Part shown: positions 1 through 10,700 of the stretch, piece after piece | Numbering within the stretch: the stretch's first letter is position 1 | How the letters are laid out: each line of letters opens with the position of its first letter | Origin: Bolinopsis microptera | Taxonomy: Eukaryota; Ctenophora; Tentaculata; Lobata; Bolinopsidae | Reading direction: 5' to 3' | Assembly (NCBI RefSeq): GCF_026151205.1 | Contig: NC_087073.1 | Coordinates: 3,679,001 to 3,743,000, forward strand | DNA length: 64,000 nt | Position numbers and translations under genes: made by a program | Notes under the pieces: generated by a model | Databases searched by the model: none | What the model was told of the DNA's origin: nothing | What the model saw: only the letters and a program-made list of their open reading frames with translations

Positions 1-279
1 GTGTCTAATTGGCGGTAATTGGGAGAAACAATTTGGCTTTATGACGTAATAGCACACATAGAAGGAAAATTATCTGCTCACCTCTTTTTATACTAGCCGG
101 CACCGTCACTAGGACTAAATTAGTGTTGCTAACATTACCTCACTGTACTCTCACACTGCTCCTTATAACGGACATTCCAACAAGAAACTACCAAGCATTG
201 CATTCCTGCGCAGACTTGGAATATTTTATAGTTTTATTATACTTGACATGGGATTCTCTAACCTACATTCCTCCCCCAG

Positions 280-465
280 ATGCCTAAAAAGAAAGGAGCC
301 GGCACGCCACGAACACCAGCAGCCAATAAGAAGAAGCCCCGGGAAAAGTCGGCTGCCCAAAAAGCGAGGGATGAAGAACGTAGGAAGATGTTACTCGCGA
401 AGAAACTTGAGATGAAGAAGAAGATGCAAGAGAATGGGAACGTGCCAGAGGTTATCATTACCTAA
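280..465 (+). CDS. DLGAP: DLGAP/GKAP terminal coding exon, duplicate copy
   Basis: This is a 61-residue terminal exon plus stop, preceded by a pyrimidine tract and acceptor AG directly before the ATG-like first codon. The Met is internal to a spliced protein rather than a start. It is the lysine-rich tail of the GKAP domain followed by a C-terminus ending VPEVIIT. It matches the exon at 17804-17989 except for Gly versus Ser at residue 8. Its upstream exons lie outside the window, so it may end a complete upstream paralogue, serve as an alternative terminal exon, or be a partial-duplication orphan. The intact frame argues against long decay, but the duplication may be too young for that to mean much. 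Confidence 0.75.
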   Translation: MPKKKGAGTPRTPAANKKKPREKSAAQKARDEERRKMLLAKKLEMKKKMQENGNVPEVIIT

Positions 466-560
466 GGAAGTGTGTGGTCGACCTAGCCTGGATCAGGGTA
501 AACGGGCTGGGGTGACAGAGACACAGGTCAGATGTTAGAAGCTGGGTTTAGGATAGCGGG

Positions 561-670
561 ATCACGTGATAGTAGATGGGAACACGTGATAGTAGATGGG
601 ATCACGTGATAGTAGATGGGATCACGTGATAGTAGATGGGATCACGTGATAGTAGATGGGATCACGTGGT
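561..670. repeat. 20-bp tandem array centred on CACGTG, copy A
   Basis: Six units with exact 20-bp period start at 561, 581, 601, 621, 641 and 661. Each contains CACGTG, mostly within the palindrome ATCACGTGAT. The second unit has AACACGTGAT and the last ATCACGTGGT. It lies about 95 bp past the DLGAP stop codon, in the probable 3' UTR or flank. CACGTG is the canonical E-box for bHLH factors; function here is not shown. Confidence 0.9.
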
Positions 671-1338
671 CGCTATTAAGAGACGGTCTGGTTGGTGTGA
701 TGACCCGTTAATAGGAATAATAGGATCTGGATATTTGTGTAATTGTTGTTTCCTTGTCCGCTGCTGATTGTGTTCCACGACCTGGACAAGCCAAAAGGCG
801 AAAGGTTCCCGCAAGTTAAACTGCTCCACGAATATGTCTTCCTTAGACAAGCAGATCCTATTACGAGTTTCTGAATGATAATTAATTGAGTTCTAGTCTA
901 AAGTGTTGAATTGAGAGTACCAATACAAGTTGATCGATTTTCTGGTCACATTTTTTTGATTGAAAACTGATAATTTGTAGTGTAATTAGCACTCCGTGCA
1001 ACAATTGTTTGATTTGAAGGTAAGAATTTAAGTTGATGAGTGGTTTAGGCCAGTTAAAGATGAGATTGGATTATGCGTATATCTGTAAATATGCTATTTG
1101 ATTACTAAAATTCTAAACGTTTTTCCTTTTATTTTTTGAAAAAGCGAGTGATTTTGTGGTCATTTATTGTTGTAGTTAAATTTTATAAAAATCAAGAAAA
1201 AATAATTGCTCAGTGTAGTTTTATTGTAGAAGTGTTATTCTTGCACAGTGCGGTAGTTTTCAAAAGGATTGCATTATGGTGAACAATTATTGACAAGCAA
1301 CGCAGCCTAAGGTCATCATTATAGCATAGTCGAGATGA

Positions 1339-1505
1339 GGGATCGTTCACATATTACTTGAGGTCCCCCACGGAATTTCCTCCAGAATCATTGGTTCATT
1401 TTAACCTGACGTGAAATTGGAAGATAACTCCCTGCTCCTGTCAGCAATCATTCATTTCTAGTAACGCTCTCCCCCTAAATATGTCACATAAATGTGAACG
1501 ACCCC
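1339..1505. mobile_element. Short TIR element (MITE), GGGRTCGTTCACAT family, copy A
   Basis: The left end reads GGGATCGTTCACATATTACT and the right end is its approximate inverse, ATGTGAACGACCCC. Length is 167 bp, equal to the copy B element at 18881-19047, so it was inserted before the duplication. The termini match the element at 39221-39382. There is no coding capacity and no clear target duplication here. Confidence 0.7.
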
Positions 1506-4500
1506 TTTACCCTTAAAGTCATGTAGAAATCTGCCTCTTTGACGAATGAATGTTAATATAGATGGTGTAGTTCATCTAATTTTCAAAAACAGAGCTTTTA
1601 ATAAAAATGAGTATTTACTATTTTCCATTTGGGCAATTTTAGAAGTAAATAGATGCATTTACAAAGAGGCATGTTAGTAGAAGGAGAATTTAAAGGTCGT
1701 TACCATGTTCAGGGTTTTTACGTTTAGTAGGGTATGTGATGTTTATTGTATTTTTAAGTGCAATATTATATTTACTGCATAATGTGGGATGACCATATTT
1801 TGAAAACTAAGTTTTTTTGGTTGAAGAGAATATTCAAGTCAATTTTTAAAATGAGTTCTCAATTTGGTTATTTGTACGTTTTGATTGGTTTACCGCTTTC
1901 GTATGAAAAACATCCACGTTTATTACACTAAGTCGATAACTTTTAATTTTGTTTAACTATTTGTTTGCATGTCAATGTGTAAATCTACTACAATAAACTA
2001 TCTTGTCTTTTTTTGTCGTTGAAAGATCGCCTAGAAAATTTGAGAACGAATGACTATGCTATGATTATCACTACATTCGAATGCTTACTTTGTTTGAACA
2101 GACGTTTAAGATTTGTACCTGACAGAGGAAATTACGAACGGTCTACTTTTTTCCAAAATGTAAGATAAAAGTTGAAAGCCGTGAGCATCTAGCGTAACGC
2201 TTATACGCGCGCGCGCGTTCTGTTAGCTAAATCTAACTGATCGCGCGCGGCGCGCAATATTTACAATTCTGGTACGTACAGTACATTATATTAGTAGATC
2301 AGATTATAGATCATACCAAAGAGCTCCTATACTCAAAAGTAATCACCCAAGTGTTCAATTTTAATTGGCTGGGTGAAGTTGGAAGTGATGACCCGCCGCG
2401 CACGAGTGTGCGGCTCCCCTGTATCGTATAAGTGAAATTAAATGGGGGTCACGACGTGATACAATAATCATTTAGAATACTTTTGAAAGAAATCCACAAG
2501 CTCGAAATAACGCTATTGCATTGTCTTATTTCGCTGTAAATAGCACAACAAAGTGAGTATAAGCTGCTGCGCTTGTCATCATGTTACTCTCTTTCAAAAA
2601 TACATCCCAATTGCAATTTGTATAAGTGCATATTATAGTGCGATGCACTACCAACTACTAAGCTGCGCATCCAATTGTGCAATTAAGTGCTTCTCGCAAC
2701 CGTTAAATCGGCAAAATGCACCAATTGTGGAAATTGGGCCACGCCGAGCTGCGAAGGATTGACATCGTAAATTAAAATACATATATTGATTTGGAATACA
2801 TTGCAAAATTTGATTTCGATTCATGAAGTTGAAAGAAGTTACAGTAATGCGCGCAATTTGGGAAGTGTATATTGTATGTGCTTTCAGTGAAAAATATATA
2901 ACCGGTACCTTTTTAATTGTTAAACCATCGTTAAAATAGTCATAAAATACAAACCATTTAATTGTGCCATTGTGGCAATTCGCCACGCGCACTTCACATT
3001 ATATAATTGTGCATATTGTGCGCGGCAGCGAATTGGAACCTCTTTTCAAGCATATACTTAATACATACACGTTGTATACTTCTTTCACGCATGGCACGAA
3101 GCACATATATGTGAGTAAAGAGAAGCGAGCAATGGACTAACAAGCTAAGTAAGCCAAGCTTAAGTGTCTATGTCCAAATATAATAAACACGTCACATATA
3201 TTTCGAAAGTATTCGTGATCAGCGTCCGAAAATTTATCGATTCAAGGTGGTTTTAACTGATGGGGGCCCTTATAGAACATTCTCGAAGATCGACTGTAGA
3301 GTGAACGATCTAGAAGGGATGACATCGTCAATCAACTGATAGCTAACACAATTACAAAAAATTTGATGATAGTGACGGTCCTTTGTGTCAGCCCTATCTT
3401 GGGAAAATGGAAGAGTCTTTTCGACTGGTCCGGTGATCCAGTATTATGGTCAAATACCCGTGGACGGGAGGGAAAACCGGAACTTAAACCTACCAACCGC
3501 CAATAAAAGAGGAAGAAACCATGCCAGTAAAAACAGACTCATTAGACCACTGGGATCGGCAATAATCTCCAATCTAACTAAGGAACCTAATCGACAAAGA
3601 TACAGTAGTAAAGGAATCTTCTTCTCGCATGAAGGTAAGATTGCTGAGCAAAGCGTGTGCGCATTATAAGTAGCAATTGTGCTTTACTCTAATCCGAGCC
3701 CTCCTGCTGAAATAGCTCAATAGTACAATTCTTTTAAAGCTCCAGCATTCTCTCCAACGACGTAAGCTTGCACTTTATGTAGGATGTAACAATAATGGGC
3801 TCATCTTACGTCATGTAACTACTAATAACAGAGTCATGACCTTGATCCAAAAAATATTTGGGGTGATGATTTCGTTTTTTATGGACGATGGTGTTTTCTG
3901 GTAAACCAGCATTATGGAAGTCACTCTTTGAGGTTACACTGCTAACAAGGCCTTCAATTGTGCTCTGGGGATGAGTTTGTGAACTTGAACCAAGCATAGT
4001 TTGAGTCCTTGTACCGGAAACCCACACTAAACGTTATCTCTAACGGTTGAAGTAGCATCCTACAATGTATAGTACTGCAACCAGGGCATTAAAAGCACAA
4101 CATAGATAAAAAAGCACATGCCAGATCTTAAACCTGCAACCTTCTAATGTCTCCAAGCTAACACATACCTAACAATTATTGTTTCATTGAAACTTAAACT
4201 TATTGTTTCAAACTTACTGTTTCAATGACTTGGCAGGGCAACGTGTCATAGGAAGTTTTGTTGATGATAGTTAGTGTCGTAATTGTCAGGTATTCCAATT
4301 CACTGACATTTTCACAAGAAGCAGTGGCTATAATAATAATAATAATAATTCTATACAGTTACATAATTGAAACAATTATGGCCCCTTATTGTGGGCAGAG
4401 TATGTGTCTTTATTGAATTGTCCTGATATAAACTTATCTGAGTGACTGCATTAAAATAATTTAAGGTGAGTTCTCTTGAAACTTTAAGACAATAGGAATA

Positions 4501-4742
4501 AATACTAGGACCTAATAAAATGAAAACAAAGTGCAGCCATCTAATTTGTTGTTGAGCTTTCTCTTCTCCTACGGTTGACTAGAGGAATTATCTTTGGCGA
4601 GTATTAGGAACTTAGACCATTACAAATACCGTGCTGTAAGTTTGCAAGGCATGTGGACTAAGTGGGTCGAGAGTGGGTGTAAAGTATGTGTGGCTGGTGG
4701 GTGCTCCCTTGAAGCTTCTTTTAAACATTCCAATAATTTCAG

Positions 4743-7700
4743 CTGGTGGACGAGTGATGGCGAGTTGCGGCAAAGCTAACTTACTGCTAACTTCCAAGTT
4801 TAAACAGTACAGAGGACTCTGCGCTGAGTTCGAGGTTTGTCAAGTTCTTCGAACAATGTCTTTTTATAACCAGTGTTTAGCTATTAAAACGCATGTTATT
4901 AGATTCGGGTGTTGAATACAATTTCTAACAAGTTTGAGTGTAATAATTTCTGGATTACAGAGGAGAACATAGTTTTGCATTTCTTTAATCGTGCACTAAA
5001 TTGAAGGTGCAATTACGGACGTCAACAGGAGCTAAATTGTTGAGCTCCTGTCAATCATACACACCACAAACCAGGGGAATGGGATTGGTTTATTTTGGGA
5101 AGATGTTTAGGTGCTAACCTTCACTCACATTGACACATATTTCTATAAAATACTGTGTTAGCTTACACTCGGAATGTATAACAATTATAATATGTGGTGT
5201 TACCAGAAATAGTCTAGTCAGGTTTAAAACCCTTTGAAGAAAGCTATGGCACACGTACAACATAGGTGTTGTTTCAGGAAACTGATTTTAAATTGCAGCT
5301 AAGTTGATAAAAACTAACCAATAACCATATATAACTTGATGATAAGCTTTACCAAGTGATAATGTGGCGAAGCTATGAAGATTTTCTCAATATCCTAACT
5401 TTGCTTTGACAAACAACACTAACATTCTTAGTTCTTACGCAGGAGTTTGCATATTTTCTAGCATCTAGAATGTTCTTTGACTGCTTGCATTCTTAGAGTC
5501 AAAAATACTTGTAGTCACCTGCAGTACCTGACCGTATTTTGGCCCGAAGCCCGAATGAAATAATGAAGTTTGTGACAGTCTTATCAGAGTATTCCCATGA
5601 AGCACGTACACAGTATTAGAGAGAATATCTTATCGCAAAGTACTTCATGTGACTGTAACTGGTACCAGTTGTGATATATTAGTGACGGAGACCCCACTGT
5701 TTATCACTACCTTAACCCAGCTGCTATAACTCAATAACTAAGAGTTTGCTCCCTAACAATAGTGTCATTATATAACATCTCAGGGTTGTTACCATGGTTC
5801 CAGTTACACCGCAATCTCCACAGTAACCACAGTAACCACAGACCATACTGAATAATAAGTAATAACCTGACCCCCTCAGCTGTTTATCAGTATCTGGTCA
5901 CCTTTTATTATATCAACTTTAAACATTCCTAATAATAGTCGAGATCTGAGGTCTGAGGTCTGAGGAGTGTATATTACATCAAGTTGACACATTCTTGATG
6001 ATCTCGCTGAATTACTGAAAATAAATACCTTAACACGAGTCAGCAGATCTGTAAAAGATCTTTGATTTCTATTTTTATCACCATGAGACCTAGGATCAGT
6101 AATTTCTCTCTTTACAATTACTGATCTCCTCGTCATTCACTACCTAGACTCCAGACTTAGGAGAGTAACTACTTAGGAATAACTTAAGAAATAACTTAGG
6201 AATAAAGAAGAAGTGGTTGGTTGCACCTACTTGCCGGGCACGCAATCTTTAATACCCGTTTATACCCAGTCACTCCGTCACCTAGTGCCACTAGTTCCAC
6301 TAGTTCAGCCATATGTTCGGTCAGGTTTTTATAACATGTCACCGTTAAATCTCCCATGGGCTTTGGAAATTACGATTTAATAACGCTTAACTTAATGCTA
6401 TATTTACTTTACATACCTAAACTAGAGCGGTTTCGTGGGCAATAGCCTGAGAGAGTCTCAGTGCGTGGTGTATGTGACCACAGTGACCGTAGAGTTGTCA
6501 AGCAAAGAAATAAAATATAATGTTCGTATATATTATGCTACATAATGTACAATTATTATATTATGAGAATATTAAAGTCATTGTCGGAGGAAAGTAGTCT
6601 CAATATTCAGCTCGCTAAATCTACTTTGTACACTCTACAATAACTCTTACACTCACAAGAAGCACTGTTTTCGTGGTAAAATTAATCACCTCATCGTTAT
6701 ATCTGTATTACGTGTCCTATTAATATATTATGTATGCTAGTATTCATTCCATTTGGGTAACAAATTCCGCCAAATTACCGTACTTTAGTTCAGTACCTCG
6801 TGACTCCACCAAGTTAGTAAACAAGCCTTTCCCGGAGCCGGGAATAACAAGGATACAGTGCAAACTAGACTGAACATCAAGTAAAACTATCAACAACTTG
6901 ACTGTGACAAGTCTGCTATATGAAGTTGTGATGAACCCCTCTAAGATACTTACTACAGGTTATGAAGGACACATATGATACATTGAGCTGTACCGTGTAG
7001 TAACTGCACGGTGCGGTGTGTACTGTATGTACACGGTGTGTATACTGTATGTATACTGTATGTACACGGTGTGTATACTGTATGTACTTACATGATATTA
7101 ACTTAGTTCCTGTTCTCCCACACACACACACGTGCGCGTGTACTCAATGTCCTCACTGTAGCTTTAATTACCATTTACTTATCCCGGCCAATGAATGGCT
7201 ACCTTTTATTGTTAGGTATAATGAGATTAAAATCCTAAACGTTACCAGATTTTACTAGACTAGACGTGATCTCTCAGTAAAGAAAACTCCAGAACATCCT
7301 AGTTCTTTTAAAAAGGCGTGTCCACGGTGAACGATCTATTAATAGTATTCTTCAGTTATTGTTAACACGTGGTCGTTTGATCGTTTACACCAAAAATCAC
7401 GCGGTTCTTTTTTCTCGGAAACTGTTAACAATATGGTCGCCCAGAATAATCGCACTAACCAAATATTATTAAAATGGGGGGGGTGTCACGTCCGTCTATG
7501 TCCGCTTGTCTCATAGAATCCAAAAAGGACAGGACATAGGCGGACATAGGCGGACATAGGCGGACATAGACGGACATAGGCGGACATAGACGGACATAAA
7601 CGGACATAAACGGACATAAACGGACATAAATGGACACCTAAATTGCTAAATAAAATGTTCAATTTTTGCTGTTATATGGAGAGATCATGTTTTTTGTCCG

Positions 7701-10700
7701 GTACCCTATATTTTCAAAACGGACAAAAAATAGAGCGGACAAAAACGGACAAAAATGGAAATAAAATTTAGATGCTTCCTCCTCCTACTCTTCCTCCTCC
7801 TCCTCCTGGGTCTTCCTGATCTTCCTCAGTCCTCTTCCTCCTCCCCTCCTCAGTCCTCCTCCTACTCCTCCTCCTCGTCCTCAGTCCTCCTCATCAGTCC
7901 TCAACAGTCCTCCTCCTCCCCAATCCTCCTCCTCCTGAGTCCTCCTTCTGGGTCCTCCTCCTGGGTCCTCCTCCTCCTCTTCATCCTCCTCCTCAGTCCT
8001 CCTCATCAGTCCTCAACAGTCCTCCTCCTCCCCAGTCCTCCTCCCCCCTCCTCCTCCTCCTATTCAGTCCTCCTCCTCCTCAGTCCTCCTCCTTCTCAGT
8101 CTTCCTCAGTCCTTCTCAGTCCTCCTCCTCCTCCTCCTCTTCCCTCTCAGTCATCCTCCTCAGCCATCCTCCTCAGTCCTCCTCAGTCCTCCTCCTCAGT
8201 CCTCCTCCTCCTGGGTCCTCCTCCTCCTCTTCATCCTCCTCCTCTTCCTCCTCGGTCCTCAGTCCTCCTCCTCAGTCCTCCTTCTCATCAGTCCTCCTCC
8301 TCCTCAGTCCTCTCCCAGTCCCCCTCCTTCTCCTCCTCCTATTCATTCCTCCTCCTCCTCCTCCTCCTCAGTCCTCCTTCTCATTTCTCCTAAGTCCTCC
8401 TCCTAAGTCCTCCTCCTCCTCTTCCTCCTGAGTCCTCCTCCTCCTCCCTCTCAGTCATCCTCCTCAGTCATCCTCCTCAGCCATCCTCCTCAGCCATCTT
8501 CCTCAGCCATCCTCCTCAGTACTCCTCAGTCCTCCTCCTTCTCAGTCATCGTCAGTCCTCCTCTTCAGTCCTCCTCAGTTCTCCTCCTCCTCCTGGGTCC
8601 TCCTCCTCCTCCCCCTCCTGGGTCCTCCTCCTGGGTCTTCCTGATCCTCCCCAGTCCTCTTCCTCCTCCCCTCCTCAGTCCTCCTCCTACTCCTCCTCCT
8701 CGTCCTCAGTTCTCCTCATCAGTCCTCAACAGTCCTCCTCCTCCCCAGTCCTCCTCCTCCTCCTGGGGCCTTTTCCTAGGTCCTCCTCCTGGGTCCTCCT
8801 CCTCCTGGGTCCTCCTCCTCCTGGGTCCTCCTCCTCCTGGGTCCTCCTTCTCCTCCTCAGTCCTTCTCCTCCTCCTCTTCCTCCTCCTCCTCCCTCTCAG
8901 TCATCCTCCTCAGCCATCCTCCTCAGCCATCCTCCTCAGTCCTCCTCCTTCTCAGTCCTCCTGAGTCCTCCTCCTCCTGAGTCATCCTCCTCAGTTCTCC
9001 TCCTACTCCTCCTCCTCGTCCTCAGTTCTCCTCATCAGTCCTCAACAGTCCTCCTCCTCCCCAGTCCTCCTCCTCCTCCTGGGGCCTTTTCCTGGGTCCT
9101 CCTCCTGGGTCCTCCTCCTCCTGGGTCCTCCTTCTCCTCCTCAGTCCTTCTCCTCCTCCTCTTCCTCCTCCTCCTCCCTCTCAGTCATCCTACTCAGCCA
9201 TCCTCCTCAGCCATCCTCCTCAGTCCTCCTCCTTCTCAGTCCTCCTCAGTCCTCCTCCTGAGTCCTCCTCCTCCTGAGTCATCCTCCTCAGTTCTCCTCC
9301 TCCTCCTCCTAGGTCCTCCTTCTGGGTCCTCCTCCTCCTCCTCCTGGGTCTTCCTGATCCTCCTCCTCCCTCTCAGTCATCCTCCTCAGTCATCCTCCTC
9401 AGTCATCCTCCTCAGCCATCCTCCTCAGCCATCCTCCTCAGCCATCCTCCTCAGTACTCTTCAGTACTCTTCAGTCTTCCTCCTTCTCAGTCCTCCTCCT
9501 GAGTCCTCCTCCTCCTGAGTCATCCTCCTGAGTCCTCCTCCTGGGTCTTCCTGACCCTCCCCAGTCCTCTTCCTCCTCCCCTCCTCAGTCCTCCTCCTAC
9601 TCCTCCTTCTCGTCCTCAGTCCTCCTCATCAGTCCTCATCAGTCCTCCTCCTCCCCAGTCCTCCTCCTCCTCCTCCTGGGGCCTTTTCCTGGGTCCCTAT
9701 ATAATTTGATATAATAAGTTAAAGCTATTAATAGCTTTAGTGTGATTAATAAGTCGTTTGTTTTGTACAAAATTATAATACATAGAAGTTGCGAAAAATT
9801 CTCAAAATGTTTGTCCGCTAATGTCCACCAATGTCCGCTAATGTCCACCAATGTCCGTCCGAGTCCGCCAATGTCCGTCCGGGTCCGCAAATGTCCGTCC
9901 GAGTCCGCCAATGTCCGTCCGAGTCCGCCAATGTCCGTCCGTGTCCGCCAATGTCCGTCCGAGTCCGCCAATGTCCGTCTGTGTCCGCCAATGTCCCAAA
10001 AAACACGTCCGTTGTCTCATAGAATCCAAAAAGGACAGGACATAGGCGGACATAGACGGACGTGACACCCCCCCCCCCTAAAATACTTAGAACAGCTCAG
10101 GTATGTATTATGTATTTTTTGTAACATTTCCTATAAGTTGAAATATACTCATTATAATTATATCATATGCTCATCAGATCATCGGCAAAAACGAAAATAT
10201 TTGTCGTAAAAACAGTGACATAGCGAGTGTAATATTACCATGTTTAAAATTGGCCCACTTCCATACTAATGCAAAATACATACAGGAGCCCCTGTACAGT
10301 GTACGTATAACTTTTTTGCATTAGTATGGAAGTAAGCCAATTTTAAACCTAGGGGGTTCTAGAGCACAACAGATCATAGTTGTAGTCTCCAAATGTGGCT
10401 ACATCTCCTTTATCTGACCGATAGTCATTGTCTGACTGTAAACAGTGGTCTTTGTTAATGTAGCGTGTAAACTCTACCATGTGATATACACAGGATACAT
10501 TGTAAACATGTCATATGACTTCAACTGTATGCGGGAACGCTCAATACATGATAATATAAGTAGTTTTATTATTAATGTAAATGTTCGTTTGCAGTGAGTG
10601 ATTCCGGATAAGTTACCCTTTATTAATGTTGCTAAGCAATGTCATTTAAATTTGTCAGGTACACCCACCAATACTCTACTGCTAGGTTTAGGATAGCACA

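Larger units (their letters stand above)
1..4330. repeat. Segmental duplication, copy A
   Basis: Position 1 aligns with 17525 and homology runs to about 4330, opposite about 24819 in copy B. Long stretches differ by only scattered substitutions, so the duplication is recent. The left end is cut by the window edge. Copy A contains a duplicate DLGAP terminal exon, a CACGTG array, a short TIR element and AT-rich flank with GCGC-rich islands near 2205-2260 and 2390-2415. It lacks four blocks present in copy B (21606-21796, 22311-23367, 23889-24205 and most of 24226-24764). Confidence 0.95.
7476..10078. mobile_element. 2.6-kb TIR element with satellite interior, target duplication TAAAAT
   Basis: The left end begins with a G run then TGTCACGTCCGTCTATGTCC. 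The right end is the inverse, GGACATAGACGGACGTGACA followed by a C run, giving inverted repeats of about 30 bp. TAAAAT flanks both ends (7470-7475 and 10079-10084), as expected for a target-site duplication. Just inside the left end (about 7507-7542) and before the right end (about 10012-10047) lies the same block, TGTCTCATAGAATCC through GGACAGGACATAGG, in direct orientation. Between them are a CGGACATA minisatellite, about 1.9 kb of TCCTCC-rich satellite and a TCCGTCCGAGTCCGCCAATG-type minisatellite. No transposase frame is present, so it is non-autonomous. The superfamily is not assigned. Confidence 0.75.

Noticed and set aside
662-850. 62-residue minus frame repeated at 18206-18394
   Set aside because: It is antisense to the DLGAP 3' flank, short, and shared only because the DNA is duplicated; no family signature.
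3385-3669. 94-residue frame in the duplication
   Set aside because: It has no ATG start, and the copy B counterpart (near 22165) has a 3-bp deletion creating a stop, so the frame is not preserved.
7755-8393. 212-residue Ser/Pro/Leu-rich open frame
   Set aside because: It lies wholly in the TCCTCC satellite; its composition is dictated by the repeat and it has no splice or start context.
9639-10068. Overlapping long frames on both strands (MSVRVRQCPSE-type and GRTLADSDGHW-type repeats)
   Set aside because: They arise from the roughly 20-bp minisatellite and appear in several frames on both strands, which marks repeat artefacts.
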